Positions 26,867-35,513 of a DNA stretch of 64,000 nucleotides are shown in pieces. The stretch lies in NCBI RefSeq assembly GCF_032878955.1, contig NZ_CP043839.1, positions 434,001 to 498,000 on the forward strand, written 5' to 3'. The first letter of the stretch is position 1. Each line of letters starts with the position of its first letter. This DNA comes from Butyricimonas paravirosa. GTDB taxonomy: Bacteria; Bacteroidota; Bacteroidia; Bacteroidales; Marinifilaceae. Below the pieces are notes generated by a model that saw only the letters and a program-made list of their open reading frames with translations, searched no databases and was not told the origin of the DNA. The position numbers and the translations under genes were made by a program.

Positions 26867-26873
26867 AGTCCAT
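26867..26873. repeat. target site duplication of the composite transposon, left copy
   Basis: AGTCCAT directly abuts the left inverted repeat (ACCTGTTGGCGGAATTAA) and is repeated at 35514-35520 immediately after the right inverted repeat. Seven base pairs is within the range reported for IS982 insertions. Confidence 0.8.
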
Positions 26874-26897
26874 ACCTGTTGGCGGAATTAAATTATA

Positions 26898-27879
26898 GGT
26901 ATAGGCGTTTAGTGCGCACTAACTTTATGGATTTTGCCTACTTTTGCAGGCATGGAACAACGCGATAAATTCAAAGGAGTGGAATCAATCAAATTTTATA
27001 GTCGTTTTACCGATGATGCCTCATGCCTTGAGTACTTGTCCTCGATAAAGTGGGCAGACGGCTTCAAATGCAAGAAATGCGGTCATACCAATTATTGCAA
27101 TGACAGATATCCCTATTCTCGCCGTTGTACACGCTGTAAGTATGACGAGAGCGTTACCAGCGGAAGCATGTTCGACAAGATAAAATTCCCGCTTGTCTAC
27201 GCTTTCCACATAGCCTTCAAAATATCGACAAAGAAGAAAGGGATGTCCTCTTTGGAACTGGCGGAAGAATATTGTATGCGTCAGAAAACCGTATGGGAAT
27301 TCAAGCGTAAGATACAGAAAGCCATGCGGAGCAGCGGTAATTATCCTCTTAAAGGAGAGGTACATGTCGATGAGTTTTATATCGGAGGAGAAGAGGAAGG
27401 AATCATTGGACGAAGCACGGAAGGCAAAAAGAAGCTTGTGATAGTCGCGTTGGAGATTGTCCGAGACGGCGTGGGACGTGCGTATGCCCAAGTGATAGAT
27501 GATGCTTCGGCAAGTTCTTTTCGTCCGTTCTTCGACAGATACATATCAAAGGACGCAAAAGTCATAACCGATGAATGGTCAGGCTACCTGCCGTTAAAGA
27601 AAGATTATCCAAAATTGGAGCAACGCCCTTCGGATAAGGGCAAAGGGCATCCACAGATTCATATTCACATCATGAACATAAAGGGATGGTTGCGTGGAAT
27701 ACACCACCATTGCTCCAAAGAGCATCTTCAAGGATACCTTGACGAGTATCATTTCAGGTTCAACCGCCGTAATAATATGGACACAATCTTCGATATGCTA
27801 CTTCGTCGAATGATTTGTCAAAAGAAAACTGACTGATAATCAGCTGTGAATGTAGTGCGCTCTAAACGCCTATACCTAT
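26898..27879 (+). mobile_element. IS1595-family element nested in IS982 copy 1
   Basis: Imperfect terminal repeats GGTATAGGCGTTTAGTGCGC (left) and GGTATAGGCGTTTAGAGCGC (complement of the right, ending at 27876). The 8-bp sequence AAATTATA occurs immediately left (26890-26897) and again at 27880-27887, consistent with the 8-bp duplication of IS1595. Three extra bases (TAT) lie between the right repeat and the second copy, so the exact right end is uncertain by 3 bp. Confidence 0.85.
26952..27836 (+). CDS. IS1595-family transposase
   Basis: 294 aa from ATG 26952 (an in-frame TTG at 26934 is less likely). N-terminal zinc ribbon C..CGHTNYC / RRCTRCKY, then an ISXO2-like catalytic domain: VHVDEFYIGG (first Asp), VITDEWSGY (second Asp) and a late HHCSKEHLQGYLDEYHFRFN. 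A TACTTTTG -7 box lies at 26939-26946. The frame is intact, so the element may be active. Confidence 0.9.
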   Translation: MEQRDKFKGVESIKFYSRFTDDASCLEYLSSIKWADGFKCKKCGHTNYCNDRYPYSRRCTRCKYDESVTSGSMFDKIKFPLVYAFHIAFKISTKKKGMSSLELAEEYCMRQKTVWEFKRKIQKAMRSSGNYPLKGEVHVDEFYIGGEEEGIIGRSTEGKKKLVIVALEIVRDGVGRAYAQVIDDASASSFRPFFDRYISKDAKVITDEWSGYLPLKKDYPKLEQRPSDKGKGHPQIHIHIMNIKGWLRGIHHHCSKEHLQGYLDEYHFRFNRRNNMDTIFDMLLRRMICQKKTD

Positions 27880-27970
27880 AAATTATAAAAGATTTATGTT
27901 TAAAAAGTTGTGCATATTGTTGATATTTAGTAAATTAAAGGTGACTAAACTTTTAATAGACAAATATCGT

Positions 27971-28870
27971 ATGCACAACTTATATGCAATATTCGCAAAA
28001 TTACTGAACATATGCAAGCAAATTGCCGGCAATTTAGTCAATGAATCCGGGAATGTACCAAGACGAGGAGTCGTCCCTAAATTCTCAGACCTTGAAGTAG
28101 TGGCTTTGAACATGGCATCAGAGGCTGTTGGTATTGACAGTGAGTCGCTGTTGTTTGCAAAGCTACAGGAATATAGGGTTGAAATACCCAACCTTATTTC
28201 CCGCCGACAATACAATGACAGGCGTAAAATAACTTCCTCCCTATGTAATGCAATCCGAGAAAGAATGGTTTCTAAAATGGATGGTGGTGAAGACTATTTC
28301 TGTATTGATTCGAAACCGATAGAAGTATGTCGTATTGCCCGTTCCAAACGTTGCAGTATGGGAAAGAAGGATTTTAGAAAAGCACCTGGGGTAGGATACT
28401 GCGCATCACAAAGCATGTATTATTATGGGTGTAAACTCCATGCAGTCTGCGGGTTAAGTGGTATCATCCATTCCTTTGACCTCACTAAGGCAAGTGTGCA
28501 TGACATTCATTACCTGAAGGATGTGAAAGTGGATTATAGTAATTGTACAGTCATAGGGGACAGAGGATATATAAGTGCCCAAGTGCAATTGAATTTGTTT
28601 GAAACTGCCAATATCAGATTGGAGGTACCATACAGATGTAATCAAAAAGAATGGAAGCCAACATTCCCAGCTTTTGCCAAAGCGAGAAAAAGAATTGAAA
28701 CCCTATTCTCGCAATTGTGTGACCAGTTTATGATTATAAGGAATTATGCGAAAGATACAGATGGATTGTTTGCCCGGATTATTGGGAAGATTAGCGCACT
28801 TACAATCCTTCAATATATTAACTACAAAAATGAAAAGCCTATTGGCAGAGTTAAATATGCGCTATTTTAA
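27971..28870 (+). CDS. IS982-family transposase, copy 1
   Basis: 299 aa when started at ATG 27971, which aligns with the start of copy 2; the frame is open back to 27896. Typical IS982 features: VPKFSDLEVVAL near the N-terminus, FCIDSKPIEVCRIAR (first Asp), VIGDRGYIS (second Asp) and KARKRIETLFSQLCDQF (Glu). It differs from copy 2 at many positions, so the two are separate members of the family. Confidence 0.9.
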   Translation: MHNLYAIFAKLLNICKQIAGNLVNESGNVPRRGVVPKFSDLEVVALNMASEAVGIDSESLLFAKLQEYRVEIPNLISRRQYNDRRKITSSLCNAIRERMVSKMDGGEDYFCIDSKPIEVCRIARSKRCSMGKKDFRKAPGVGYCASQSMYYYGCKLHAVCGLSGIIHSFDLTKASVHDIHYLKDVKVDYSNCTVIGDRGYISAQVQLNLFETANIRLEVPYRCNQKEWKPTFPAFAKARKRIETLFSQLCDQFMIIRNYAKDTDGLFARIIGKISALTILQYINYKNEKPIGRVKYALF

Positions 28871-28897
28871 TTCCGCCAACAGGTCATGCTAATAAAA

Positions 28898-29302
28898 CTA
28901 TATAAAGTTTTCGTTGTCGGCACTGAATGTAGCCGTGCATACCACCTTGCCTGTTCCTACGTTCGTAACCTGGAAGGTGTAATCCCCTTGCCAGGCCTCG
29001 CTTTTGAGCGAATCGAATGCTTTCCGGCAAGCCTCGTAAACCTGTTTGTCACATTCTTCTATCGTACCTTTCTTGGTGAAGAGCTTGCCGGTGATACCGA
29101 GGGCTGACTGGAAGGCGTTCTCTATTTTCCCCATCTCTTCGAGAAAGTCGGGGTGTGAGGCCGACATGCTGGAGAAGCCGTAGGTGTAAGTCACTTCCGT
29201 CACAGGATCGTCATCATCGCTGCAAGCGGTGAAGGTGAAAGTAAGGATGGCGACAGCCATCATCGTCAGCAGTGCTGACATTTTTTTGATTGAACTTTTC
29301 AT
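28898..29302 (-). CDS. small predicted lipoprotein of the cargo cluster
   Basis: Minus strand, 134 aa. Signal peptide ending in FTFTAC-SDDDDP, a typical Bacteroidetes lipoprotein signal with acidic residues after the Cys, which often marks surface export. The remainder (SASHPDFLEEMGKIENAFQS, CDKQVYEACRKAFDSLKSE) is helical, then a beta-rich C-terminus. No known family. It reads in the same direction as the protease cluster but is separated from it by an IS4-type insertion. A perfect-arm palindrome lies 32 bp upstream of its start. Confidence 0.75.
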   Translation of the reverse strand: MKSSIKKMSALLTMMAVAILTFTFTACSDDDDPVTEVTYTYGFSSMSASHPDFLEEMGKIENAFQSALGITGKLFTKKGTIEECDKQVYEACRKAFDSLKSEAWQGDYTFQVTNVGTGKVVCTATFSADNENFI

Positions 29303-29333
29303 TTTGATTTATTGTTTTTGAAATTTACAATAC

Positions 29334-29353
29334 TTCGGTAAATTTTTACCGAA
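29334..29353. promoter_or_regulatory. palindrome upstream of the small lipoprotein gene
   Basis: TTCGGTAAA-TT-TTTACCGAA, 9-bp arms with a 2-bp centre, 32 bp before the minus-strand start codon at 29302. It is a candidate operator; no repressor gene is adjacent. Confidence 0.45.
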
Positions 29354-29369
29354 AAATTAAAAGTTAAAC

Positions 29370-30780
29370 AATAGAACCGGCAAAAGCTGGTTCGAAAACA
29401 CTAAAGAGGTCATTGAAATGTTGTCAAAAACGAATGGTTAAGCATGAAGAAATGTACTGAAAAAAGAGTGCTAACCTGCTGATAATAAAGGTGGAAAGTA
29501 TTGCATAATTCGTTGATTTTTAGCAAATTAGAAGTCTCCCAACTCTTCTGATTATGACTAAAGAAACACTCCTTATGCAATACCAATCCGAGTGCCTATC
29601 GGCTCTCAAATCAGTCGTGAATATACACAAACCTTTTGAAAAAACGTTCATGGATGCAATGAAATTATTCATGGCCATCCCTGATCGTATAAACTTCCTC
29701 CAATTGGGTAGGTATGGACGTTTTTCGGAACAGACCTACCGTAACCTTTTTGAGCATGAAACTTTCGACTGGTTTGCGTTCAACGGCTCTATCATCAGCA
29801 AGCATCTCACAGGTAAAAGAAAAGCCATCGCCATCGATCCTTCCTATATCTCCAAATCAGGCAAGAAGACACCTTGGATAGGTTACTTCTGGTCTGGTTG
29901 TGCAGGAGAGTACAAGCGTGGATTGGAAATCATGGGCATCGGTGTCATAGACATCGACAACCATGAATGCATGACTTTAGGTTCCATTCAGACACCGGAT
30001 TGTAAAACCTTGGATAATATGGACAAGAACCTCGTTGACTGGTACAGCAGCTATCTTATCAGTAGAAAAGACAAGATACAGAGCATATCAAGAACGGTGG
30101 TTGCAGACGCATTCTTTTCCAAGGAAACATTCATAACGCCTATGTGTGAGAACGATTTCCATGTCATCAGCCGCTTTCGGAATGACGTAATCCTGTACTA
30201 TCCGACATTGGAACAGAAAACAGGAAAACGTGGCCATCCAAAGTGGTTTGACGGAAGAATCGACTTTGCCAATCTGGATCTGACCCGGTGCAAGGAATAC
30301 GAGGTGAACAAAGGAAAGCTATACGGATTGAGGGTATATGCAAAAGCTCTCAAAAGGTATGTTTCCTTAGCCATCTGGTATCCGATGGACGGGAGGACAG
30401 ACAAGTGGCAGCTTTACTTCTCTACAGACGATTCGATGGATGGACGGGAGGTTCTGGATTATTACAGAACCAGGTTCCAATTGGAATTTTGAGAGATGGT
30501 AAGCAACATGCAGGAATCACCAACTGTCAGTCAACCGACTTCAGAAAGTTGGATTTTCACTTCAATGCATCGCTTGCTGCTGTCAACTTGGCCAAAGCGG
30601 CATGTAAGAGGCTCGGAATAACCTATTCCATATCCTCCTGCAAGTCTTTTATACACAATGCTTATATGCTTGAACGATTTATTTGCGTGTTCGGGATTAA
30701 CCCAGACATGCAAGTTATTGACAAACTTTTCAAAGAACTCATTTTATTTACTGCCAGAGCCGCTTAGGCGTGGCTATTTT
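29370..30780 (+). mobile_element. IS4-type insertion (ends approximate)
   Basis: The transposase and its flanks separate the 28898 gene from the protease cluster. Weakly similar ends are visible: AATAGAACCGGCAAAAGCTGG near 29370 and, in complement, AATAGCCACGCCTAAGCGGC ending near 30777. No target duplication could be identified, so the boundaries are estimates. The right end falls within a few bases of the legumain-like gene's stop codon. Confidence 0.55.
29554..30767 (+). pseudogene. IS4-family transposase with a frameshift
   Basis: Frame 1 (29554-30492) carries AIDPSYISKSGKK (first Asp), VVADAFFSKETFI (second Asp) and YYRTRFQLEF with the conserved Glu, then stops. The sequence resumes in another frame as RDGKQHAGITNCQS with the expected Lys and runs to 30767. 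The Y-R-E-K signature would need a further residue between Glu and Lys, so a 4-bp loss fits better than programmed -1 slippage; no slippery heptamer is present. The gene is probably inactive. Confidence 0.75.
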
Positions 30781-32910
30781 TTAACGAACTATTGAATTTA
30801 TAAATTCTGACATATTGGCTGAATAAAGATTGCCATAGTTTTCAGCATTATACACCATAACATGGCTTCCGACAGTATTGATGAACAGCCGGTAATAGAG
30901 GTCGCGCATAGCCACCTCCTTGTTATCGGTTATTTGTTCGATAAAGGTGGAGGTGAAACGGTTGCTCATCCACACTTTCATCTCTGAATTGAAGACATCA
31001 GCCTTGGATGTTTCGTCGCCGTTGGCCGCAGTGACGAACAGCATCCCGGGGATGCCCTCGCACTGCTTCATCACACCGCCCGAAAAACAAGCCTCCACCA
31101 TCATGAGAAGTTTACGGTAACGCCTTTTGCGGTTCATATCCTCAAAAACAGAAGACAGTTTATCGCCTGTCATGGCGTAAGCTTCCTCATCCCAACACAT
31201 GGCCCCCGGCACACCGTGTCCGCTCCAGAAAACGAACAGGTTGTCGTTCTCAGTAGATTCGATTACCGTGGGCAGTTTTTCGCTTTTTTCGCCACTGAGA
31301 ATGGCAAGTATATCTTTTGTATTCAACGATGACATACGATAATCAATCTCTACATTTTCGTATACATTGTTTCCCCCGATAGTCACCTGTATGACTCCCT
31401 TGTTGGGATTTGATATATTATCGGCTATGTCATCCTCGACAATGAGAATGATACGGTCGTCGGTATATCCGGCTTGTCTGAGCTGCTGATAGATAGCGAG
31501 CACATCTGCCTGATGGCGGTAATTGGTCCATTCCTTGGAGGAAGCGACAAGGAGTGCCCAGTTGCCGGTATGTGCAGAGTAATTGAATTCTCCTGAATTG
31601 TCGAAATCCTGCATCCGGGAGGCTTTCCAGTTCCAACCGGCAAGTGTCGCATCCGTGCGGTTCCCCCCGTCGCTGGTGTTATAGTCAAGGATGATGTACT
31701 GTCCGTTGTAAACCTTGAAATTATAGTAAGTGGTGGCAAGTACATTGGTAAACACCTTGGCATCGAACCTTAAATGTCCTGACGCTCCACGGACATAGGG
31801 CGACTTTCCGGCAGCGAGCGCATCCACCACAAGCCCCATATCCTCACCTGTCCAGCTGCCCATGTTCAAGCCTTCACCCGAAACAACGGCCCTTAATGAT
31901 TTCTGTAACGACAACTCCGGTCTGAACTGCTGGTACCATGCGGCATAGCCGATGAGCATAGCGGCATCGTAGAGCTGAGATTCTCCAAGAGTAGGCGTAG
32001 CATTGAAAAAGGTCCTGTAACTTACGTCAAACCCCGACTCAGGGTCGGCACCAAATGCGACTCCCTCTATGCCTTCGGCGGCATCACCGTGAATCTTGAG
32101 TACATCCGCACCGTAGGCGGTATCCGAAAACAACATCCGCGGTACACTGCGCCCGTTCAGACTTTGTGCTTTATGCGCTTCAAGCATCGGCTTCATCTCT
32201 TCTATTTCAGAGGGGATACATATCACATACTCTGCACCTGACTGCATGGCTTGGCGAGACACATCAGCTATATTGTCAGAGGTGTAAGCATAGCATCCCA
32301 TGTTTTCCAAGCCCAGTTCGCGTGCTTGAAATGCGAACCAGTCAATGAACGTTTGTCCGTAACCGTCGTTCTCCTTGACCAAAAGTGCCACACTTTTACC
32401 CTCATAGTTAATCACCTTGGAGAGAAGCACCTCACATTGCGTAATGTCGGTCTCGGTCATCGCCCAAAGATAGCCTGTCGATGCGTATGCACGAACCAGT
32501 TGTTCGGCGGTGGCGAGAGTGAAGAATGTTTTGCCCACAATAGTCAGTTCCGCCGCGAGGATTGCCGCATTGGAAGAATACAGCCCGCCGATTACGGCAT
32601 ACACCTCGTCGTTGAATGCCAGCGACCGGGCAAGTTCCCGCACATCGGTCTTTGCCTCATCGTAGTATTCAAACTTTAACCTTATACCCGCTTCGTGGTT
32701 CTTGAATGCACGCTCAAAGTTGGTTGTAAACATTCCCAATGTCCTTTTCCAATGCACATCAAGCCCTTTCTCCATGGGAAGCACCACGGCAACAACCTTC
32801 TCTGTCCACTGCTTGTTGTCAGGAGACAGGGAAGGCTCATCGTCCGAACAGCTCCACAGACCAATCAGGCAGAGGAGCGGTGCAATAAGTTTAATAACCA
32901 CTTGTTTCAT
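30781..32910 (-). CDS. lipoprotein fusing a periplasmic-binding domain to a legumain-like (C13) protease
   Basis: Minus strand, 709 aa from the Met giving MKQVVIKLIAPLLCLIGLWSC; lipobox LWSC. Residues about 35-390 are a type I periplasmic-binding fold (LivJ-like): VVAVVLPMEKG, AVIGGLYSSNAAILAAEL, VALLVKENDGYGQTFIDWF. Residues about 450-700 resemble legumain: WALLVASSKEWTNYRHQADV, then FWSGHG (candidate His565) and MVEACFSGG (candidate Cys608), 43 residues apart as expected for C13 peptidases. A ligand-sensing cell-envelope endopeptidase is the simplest reading. Its start overlaps the BMP-like gene by 20 bp, so the two are coupled. Confidence 0.85.
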   Translation of the reverse strand: MKQVVIKLIAPLLCLIGLWSCSDDEPSLSPDNKQWTEKVVAVVLPMEKGLDVHWKRTLGMFTTNFERAFKNHEAGIRLKFEYYDEAKTDVRELARSLAFNDEVYAVIGGLYSSNAAILAAELTIVGKTFFTLATAEQLVRAYASTGYLWAMTETDITQCEVLLSKVINYEGKSVALLVKENDGYGQTFIDWFAFQARELGLENMGCYAYTSDNIADVSRQAMQSGAEYVICIPSEIEEMKPMLEAHKAQSLNGRSVPRMLFSDTAYGADVLKIHGDAAEGIEGVAFGADPESGFDVSYRTFFNATPTLGESQLYDAAMLIGYAAWYQQFRPELSLQKSLRAVVSGEGLNMGSWTGEDMGLVVDALAAGKSPYVRGASGHLRFDAKVFTNVLATTYYNFKVYNGQYIILDYNTSDGGNRTDATLAGWNWKASRMQDFDNSGEFNYSAHTGNWALLVASSKEWTNYRHQADVLAIYQQLRQAGYTDDRIILIVEDDIADNISNPNKGVIQVTIGGNNVYENVEIDYRMSSLNTKDILAILSGEKSEKLPTVIESTENDNLFVFWSGHGVPGAMCWDEEAYAMTGDKLSSVFEDMNRKRRYRKLLMMVEACFSGGVMKQCEGIPGMLFVTAANGDETSKADVFNSEMKVWMSNRFTSTFIEQITDNKEVAMRDLYYRLFINTVGSHVMVYNAENYGNLYSANMSEFINSIVR

Positions 32911-33910
32911 AATACTCTTTCTCAAAAATCATAGCCTGAGGGCGCATTCCATTGACTAAGCTGCTGAAATCATTCACGTATCGGGGTGCGACCAGCCAGT
33001 CGGCATACCCGCTTTCAAGACCGTAAAGTTGGTTCTCCGGCATATCCCCTGTGACGACCCATTCCGTCAGATACCTGTAAATCAATTGGTCAATATGCTT
33101 AATGACCGAACCCGTAATCCGGTTGGAGAGGCTTGACTGATCGATGTCCATACCTGCAAGGTACGGTGAGACCTCAAATTCACGGGAGTAGCGGTATATA
33201 CCGGCGTTGGAGCCACCTGCCACCGGAAAGATGAAGTCGTAATCAACCGCCCAATCGCTCATTTTCCGGTAAGCGAGCGAAGCCGACACATATCCCGTCC
33301 AATCATCCGCCAGATACTCCACATCGCAGTCGCTGCCATAGCCTGCAATAAAACCGTCCTTGGCTATGTTGATGGGGCTGTCGGTATTATTGGCAAGCAG
33401 CACCAGAGGTGTCATCTCAGAACATTTTCTTGCACATACTCCTGCAAGGTATGAAGCCCCGAACATCGAAATCTGGAAGGTATGGATGTTCTCGTCCTTA
33501 TACTGTTTCCGGCTTTCAAAAAGCAGAATACTTTTGTTGGGTGTCAAGTCGTGTTCTGCCAGATAAAGTTCCGCCATTGGCTCATAATCACTGCTACCTA
33601 ATACAAAAAGCACGGGTATGCTGCTTTGGGGACGTTCAAGCCAGTCCGCAAAAATTTTCTCAGCCTCTTGCAGGGATTCCGGGGAGTAGATATAGATGTC
33701 TATATCTCCGTTTTCCATCTTGAATCTCTGAACACCCTCAAGTATACGGTCATTATAGCTCATGTCACCCAATCCCCCCGGAGAGAAGAGAAAAACAATC
33801 TGTGGTGCCGGAGATTCCGGCTCCAACTCATCGGTATGATTACAGGATGACAACGCTCCTGTTACCAGGAACGTTGTCATTGCCAAGATAGCGCGGAAAG
33901 TATTGTGCAT
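32891..33910 (-). CDS. BMP/PnrA-like substrate-binding lipoprotein
   Basis: Minus strand, 339 aa from the Met giving MHNTFRAILAMTTFL; signal ends in GALSSC. The body matches the basic-membrane-protein (Med/PnrA) fold: LFSPGGLGDMSYNDRILEGV at the start, then FGASYLAGVCARKCS, KDGFIAGYGSDCDVEYL and FIFPVAGGSNAGIYRYS. PnrA-type proteins bind nucleosides; the ligand here is unknown. No ABC permease or ATPase is nearby, so it probably acts as a sensor or delivers ligand to the fused binding domain of the next gene. Confidence 0.8.
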   Translation of the reverse strand: MHNTFRAILAMTTFLVTGALSSCNHTDELEPESPAPQIVFLFSPGGLGDMSYNDRILEGVQRFKMENGDIDIYIYSPESLQEAEKIFADWLERPQSSIPVLFVLGSSDYEPMAELYLAEHDLTPNKSILLFESRKQYKDENIHTFQISMFGASYLAGVCARKCSEMTPLVLLANNTDSPINIAKDGFIAGYGSDCDVEYLADDWTGYVSASLAYRKMSDWAVDYDFIFPVAGGSNAGIYRYSREFEVSPYLAGMDIDQSSLSNRITGSVIKHIDQLIYRYLTEWVVTGDMPENQLYGLESGYADWLVAPRYVNDFSSLVNGMRPQAMIFEKEYYETSGY

Positions 33911-33911
33911 A

Positions 33912-34460
33912 CTAATCAAACTTATGACCACATTCGGAGCATGTATATGGTCCGGATGCAAATGTTTTCCACTTATGACCACAATTGGGACATTTTTCAG
34001 TCCATCTTGCCGGGAAGTATTGGTCTATAGCAAGATTATCCCCGTCCATGTATTCCTCCGGAACGATTACGACTGTCATGTCCGGTTCTTTGAAATTCTT
34101 GAGAGCATTGAACGAAACGGTGTAAAAGATACTTTCGTCCGAACCGGGTGTGAGTGAGATTCTGCCGCAGTTGTCAGGGAGTTTGACAGTGCGTTGCTTT
34201 CCGTCCCACTGATCGAGAATGAACTTCTCACACACTCCATGGGCAGCCTCCTTTGAGTCTGCTACCAATATAAACCGGGCAGCATCATCCTTTTTCTGAT
34301 AGAGATTTCCGGCATCAGCTTGGTCGACTATTATCTTGTCGATATTCTCCAACATTTTTTCTCCAAACGGTCCTTGTGGCTCATCGTCGTTGCTGTAAGC
34401 AGTGAAAGCGAGCATTGCCATCACTGAAGCAAACATGATTGTTAAAAATTTCTTTACCAT
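33912..34460 (-). CDS. exported protein with C-terminal zinc ribbon
   Basis: Minus strand, 182 aa. N-terminal signal MVKKFLTIMFASVMAMLAFT followed by AYSNDDEP. In sister lipoproteins this position reads ACS.DDEP, so the lipid-attachment Cys appears to have become Tyr (TAC). The C-terminus is a zinc ribbon: CPNCGHKW ... CSECGHKFD. It is the first gene of the three-gene run (zinc ribbon, BMP-like, legumain-like) and begins 26 bp from the IS982 copy 2 end. Function unknown. Confidence 0.75.
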   Translation of the reverse strand: MVKKFLTIMFASVMAMLAFTAYSNDDEPQGPFGEKMLENIDKIIVDQADAGNLYQKKDDAARFILVADSKEAAHGVCEKFILDQWDGKQRTVKLPDNCGRISLTPGSDESIFYTVSFNALKNFKEPDMTVVIVPEEYMDGDNLAIDQYFPARWTEKCPNCGHKWKTFASGPYTCSECGHKFD

Positions 34461-34486
34461 AACAAGTTGTTTTTTAATTGATTGTT

Positions 34487-35513
34487 ACCCGTTGGCGGAA
34501 TTAATTTAAGTTGATAAAGATGAGTAAAAAGTTGCACATATCGTTGATTTTTAGTAACTTAGCGACAATCAAACATTAAGTTCAAACCATCGTATGTACA
34601 ACCTTTATACAAAATTAAACAAAATACTTGAGATATGCAAGCAATTCTCTGAAAATCTCGTCAATGAATCGGGTAATGTTCCACGCCGTGGTCCTGTTCC
34701 TAAGTTTTCTGACTTGGAAGTAGTGGCACTGTCCCTGACAGCAGAGACAGAGAGCATTGATAGTGAGAAGTGGTTGTTCGACTATAAATTGCAAGAGTAC
34801 AAGGACTGCATTCCCAATCTCATATCAAGGAGACAGTTCAATGACCGCAGGAAGAAAACTGCAGGCTTGTGTGAGGAACTGCGCAAAAGGGTTGCCATGG
34901 AAATGGATGGTGGAGAGGAACAATTCTTTGTTGACTCCAAGCCAATAGAGGTCTGTAGGGTTGCAAGAGGGAAACGATGCAAGATGGGACGTACCGGTGA
35001 TTTCTCGCAAGCTCCAGACTTCGGTTTCTGCGCTTCGCAGAACACGTATTATTTTGGTTATAAGTTACACGCTCTCTGTTGGTTATGTGGAGTTATCCAT
35101 TCCTATGATCTCTCAAAGGCAAGTGCGGCTGATCTCCATTATATGAAGGATGTGAAACATGCTTATCACGACTGTAGCATCTATGGCGACAAAGGGTATA
35201 TTGGAGCTGATGTACAGCTTGACTTGTTCGAAACCGCACACATAAGACTGGAGTGTCCGTATCGGCTCAACCAGAAGGACTGGAAGCCGACATTCATTCC
35301 GTTTGCAAAGGCAAGAAAGAGGATTGAGACAATATTCTCACAACTTACAGACCAGTTCTTGGCCATCAGAAACTATGCGAAAATAAAGAATGGTTTGTTT
35401 GCCAGAATCATCGGCAAAATTAGTGCACTTACCATTCTGCAATACGTAAACTTCATCAACAACAAGCCCATTGGCAGAATTAAGTATGCACTAAATTAAT
35501 TCCGCCAACGGGT
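34487..35513 (+). mobile_element. IS982-family element, copy 2
   Basis: 1027 bp with terminal repeats ACCCGTTGGCGGAATTAA and its complement TTAATTCCGCCAACGGGT. It has one intact transposase gene. Its left flank (ATTGTT) does not match its right flank (AGTCCAT); the match to AGTCCAT is instead at the far end of copy 1, which shows it moved as part of the composite. Confidence 0.9.
34594..35499 (+). CDS. IS982-family transposase, copy 2
   Basis: 301 aa, intact. VPKFSDLEVVALSLTAET, FFVDSKPIEVCRVARGKRC, IYGDKGYIGADVQLDLFE and KARKRIETIFSQLTDQFLA give the DDE layout of IS982. It is homologous to but distinct from the copy 1 protein throughout. With near-identical terminal repeats, either enzyme could act on the outer ends. 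Confidence 0.92.
   Translation: MYNLYTKLNKILEICKQFSENLVNESGNVPRRGPVPKFSDLEVVALSLTAETESIDSEKWLFDYKLQEYKDCIPNLISRRQFNDRRKKTAGLCEELRKRVAMEMDGGEEQFFVDSKPIEVCRVARGKRCKMGRTGDFSQAPDFGFCASQNTYYFGYKLHALCWLCGVIHSYDLSKASAADLHYMKDVKHAYHDCSIYGDKGYIGADVQLDLFETAHIRLECPYRLNQKDWKPTFIPFAKARKRIETIFSQLTDQFLAIRNYAKIKNGLFARIIGKISALTILQYVNFINNKPIGRIKYALN

Larger units (their letters stand above)
26874..28884 (+). mobile_element. IS982-family element, copy 1, interrupted by an IS1595 element
   Basis: Terminal repeats ACCTGTTGGCGGAATTAA (26874) and its complement ending at 28884. An IS1595-type element is inserted between the left end and the transposase gene; without it and its duplication the element is about 1.02 kb, the normal IS982 size. 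The transposase reading frame is intact, but any promoter in the left end is now separated from it. Confidence 0.85.
26874..35513. mobile_element. 8.6-kb composite transposon bounded by two IS982-family elements
   Basis: The left end is IS982 copy 1 and the right end IS982 copy 2, in the same orientation, with outer ends ACC(T/C)GTTGGCGGAATTAA and its complement. The unit as a whole is flanked by the 7-bp repeat AGTCCAT, whereas copy 2 has no match between its inner and outer flanks. The two IS copies encode related but clearly different transposases. Cargo: a small lipoprotein, a legumain-like fusion, a BMP-like lipoprotein and a zinc-ribbon protein, plus later IS1595 and IS4-type insertions. 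Confidence 0.8.

Noticed and set aside
30470..30500. Programmed -1 frameshift in the IS4-type transposase
   Set aside because: No slippery heptamer is in phase, and a -1 slip would leave the E-K spacing one residue short.
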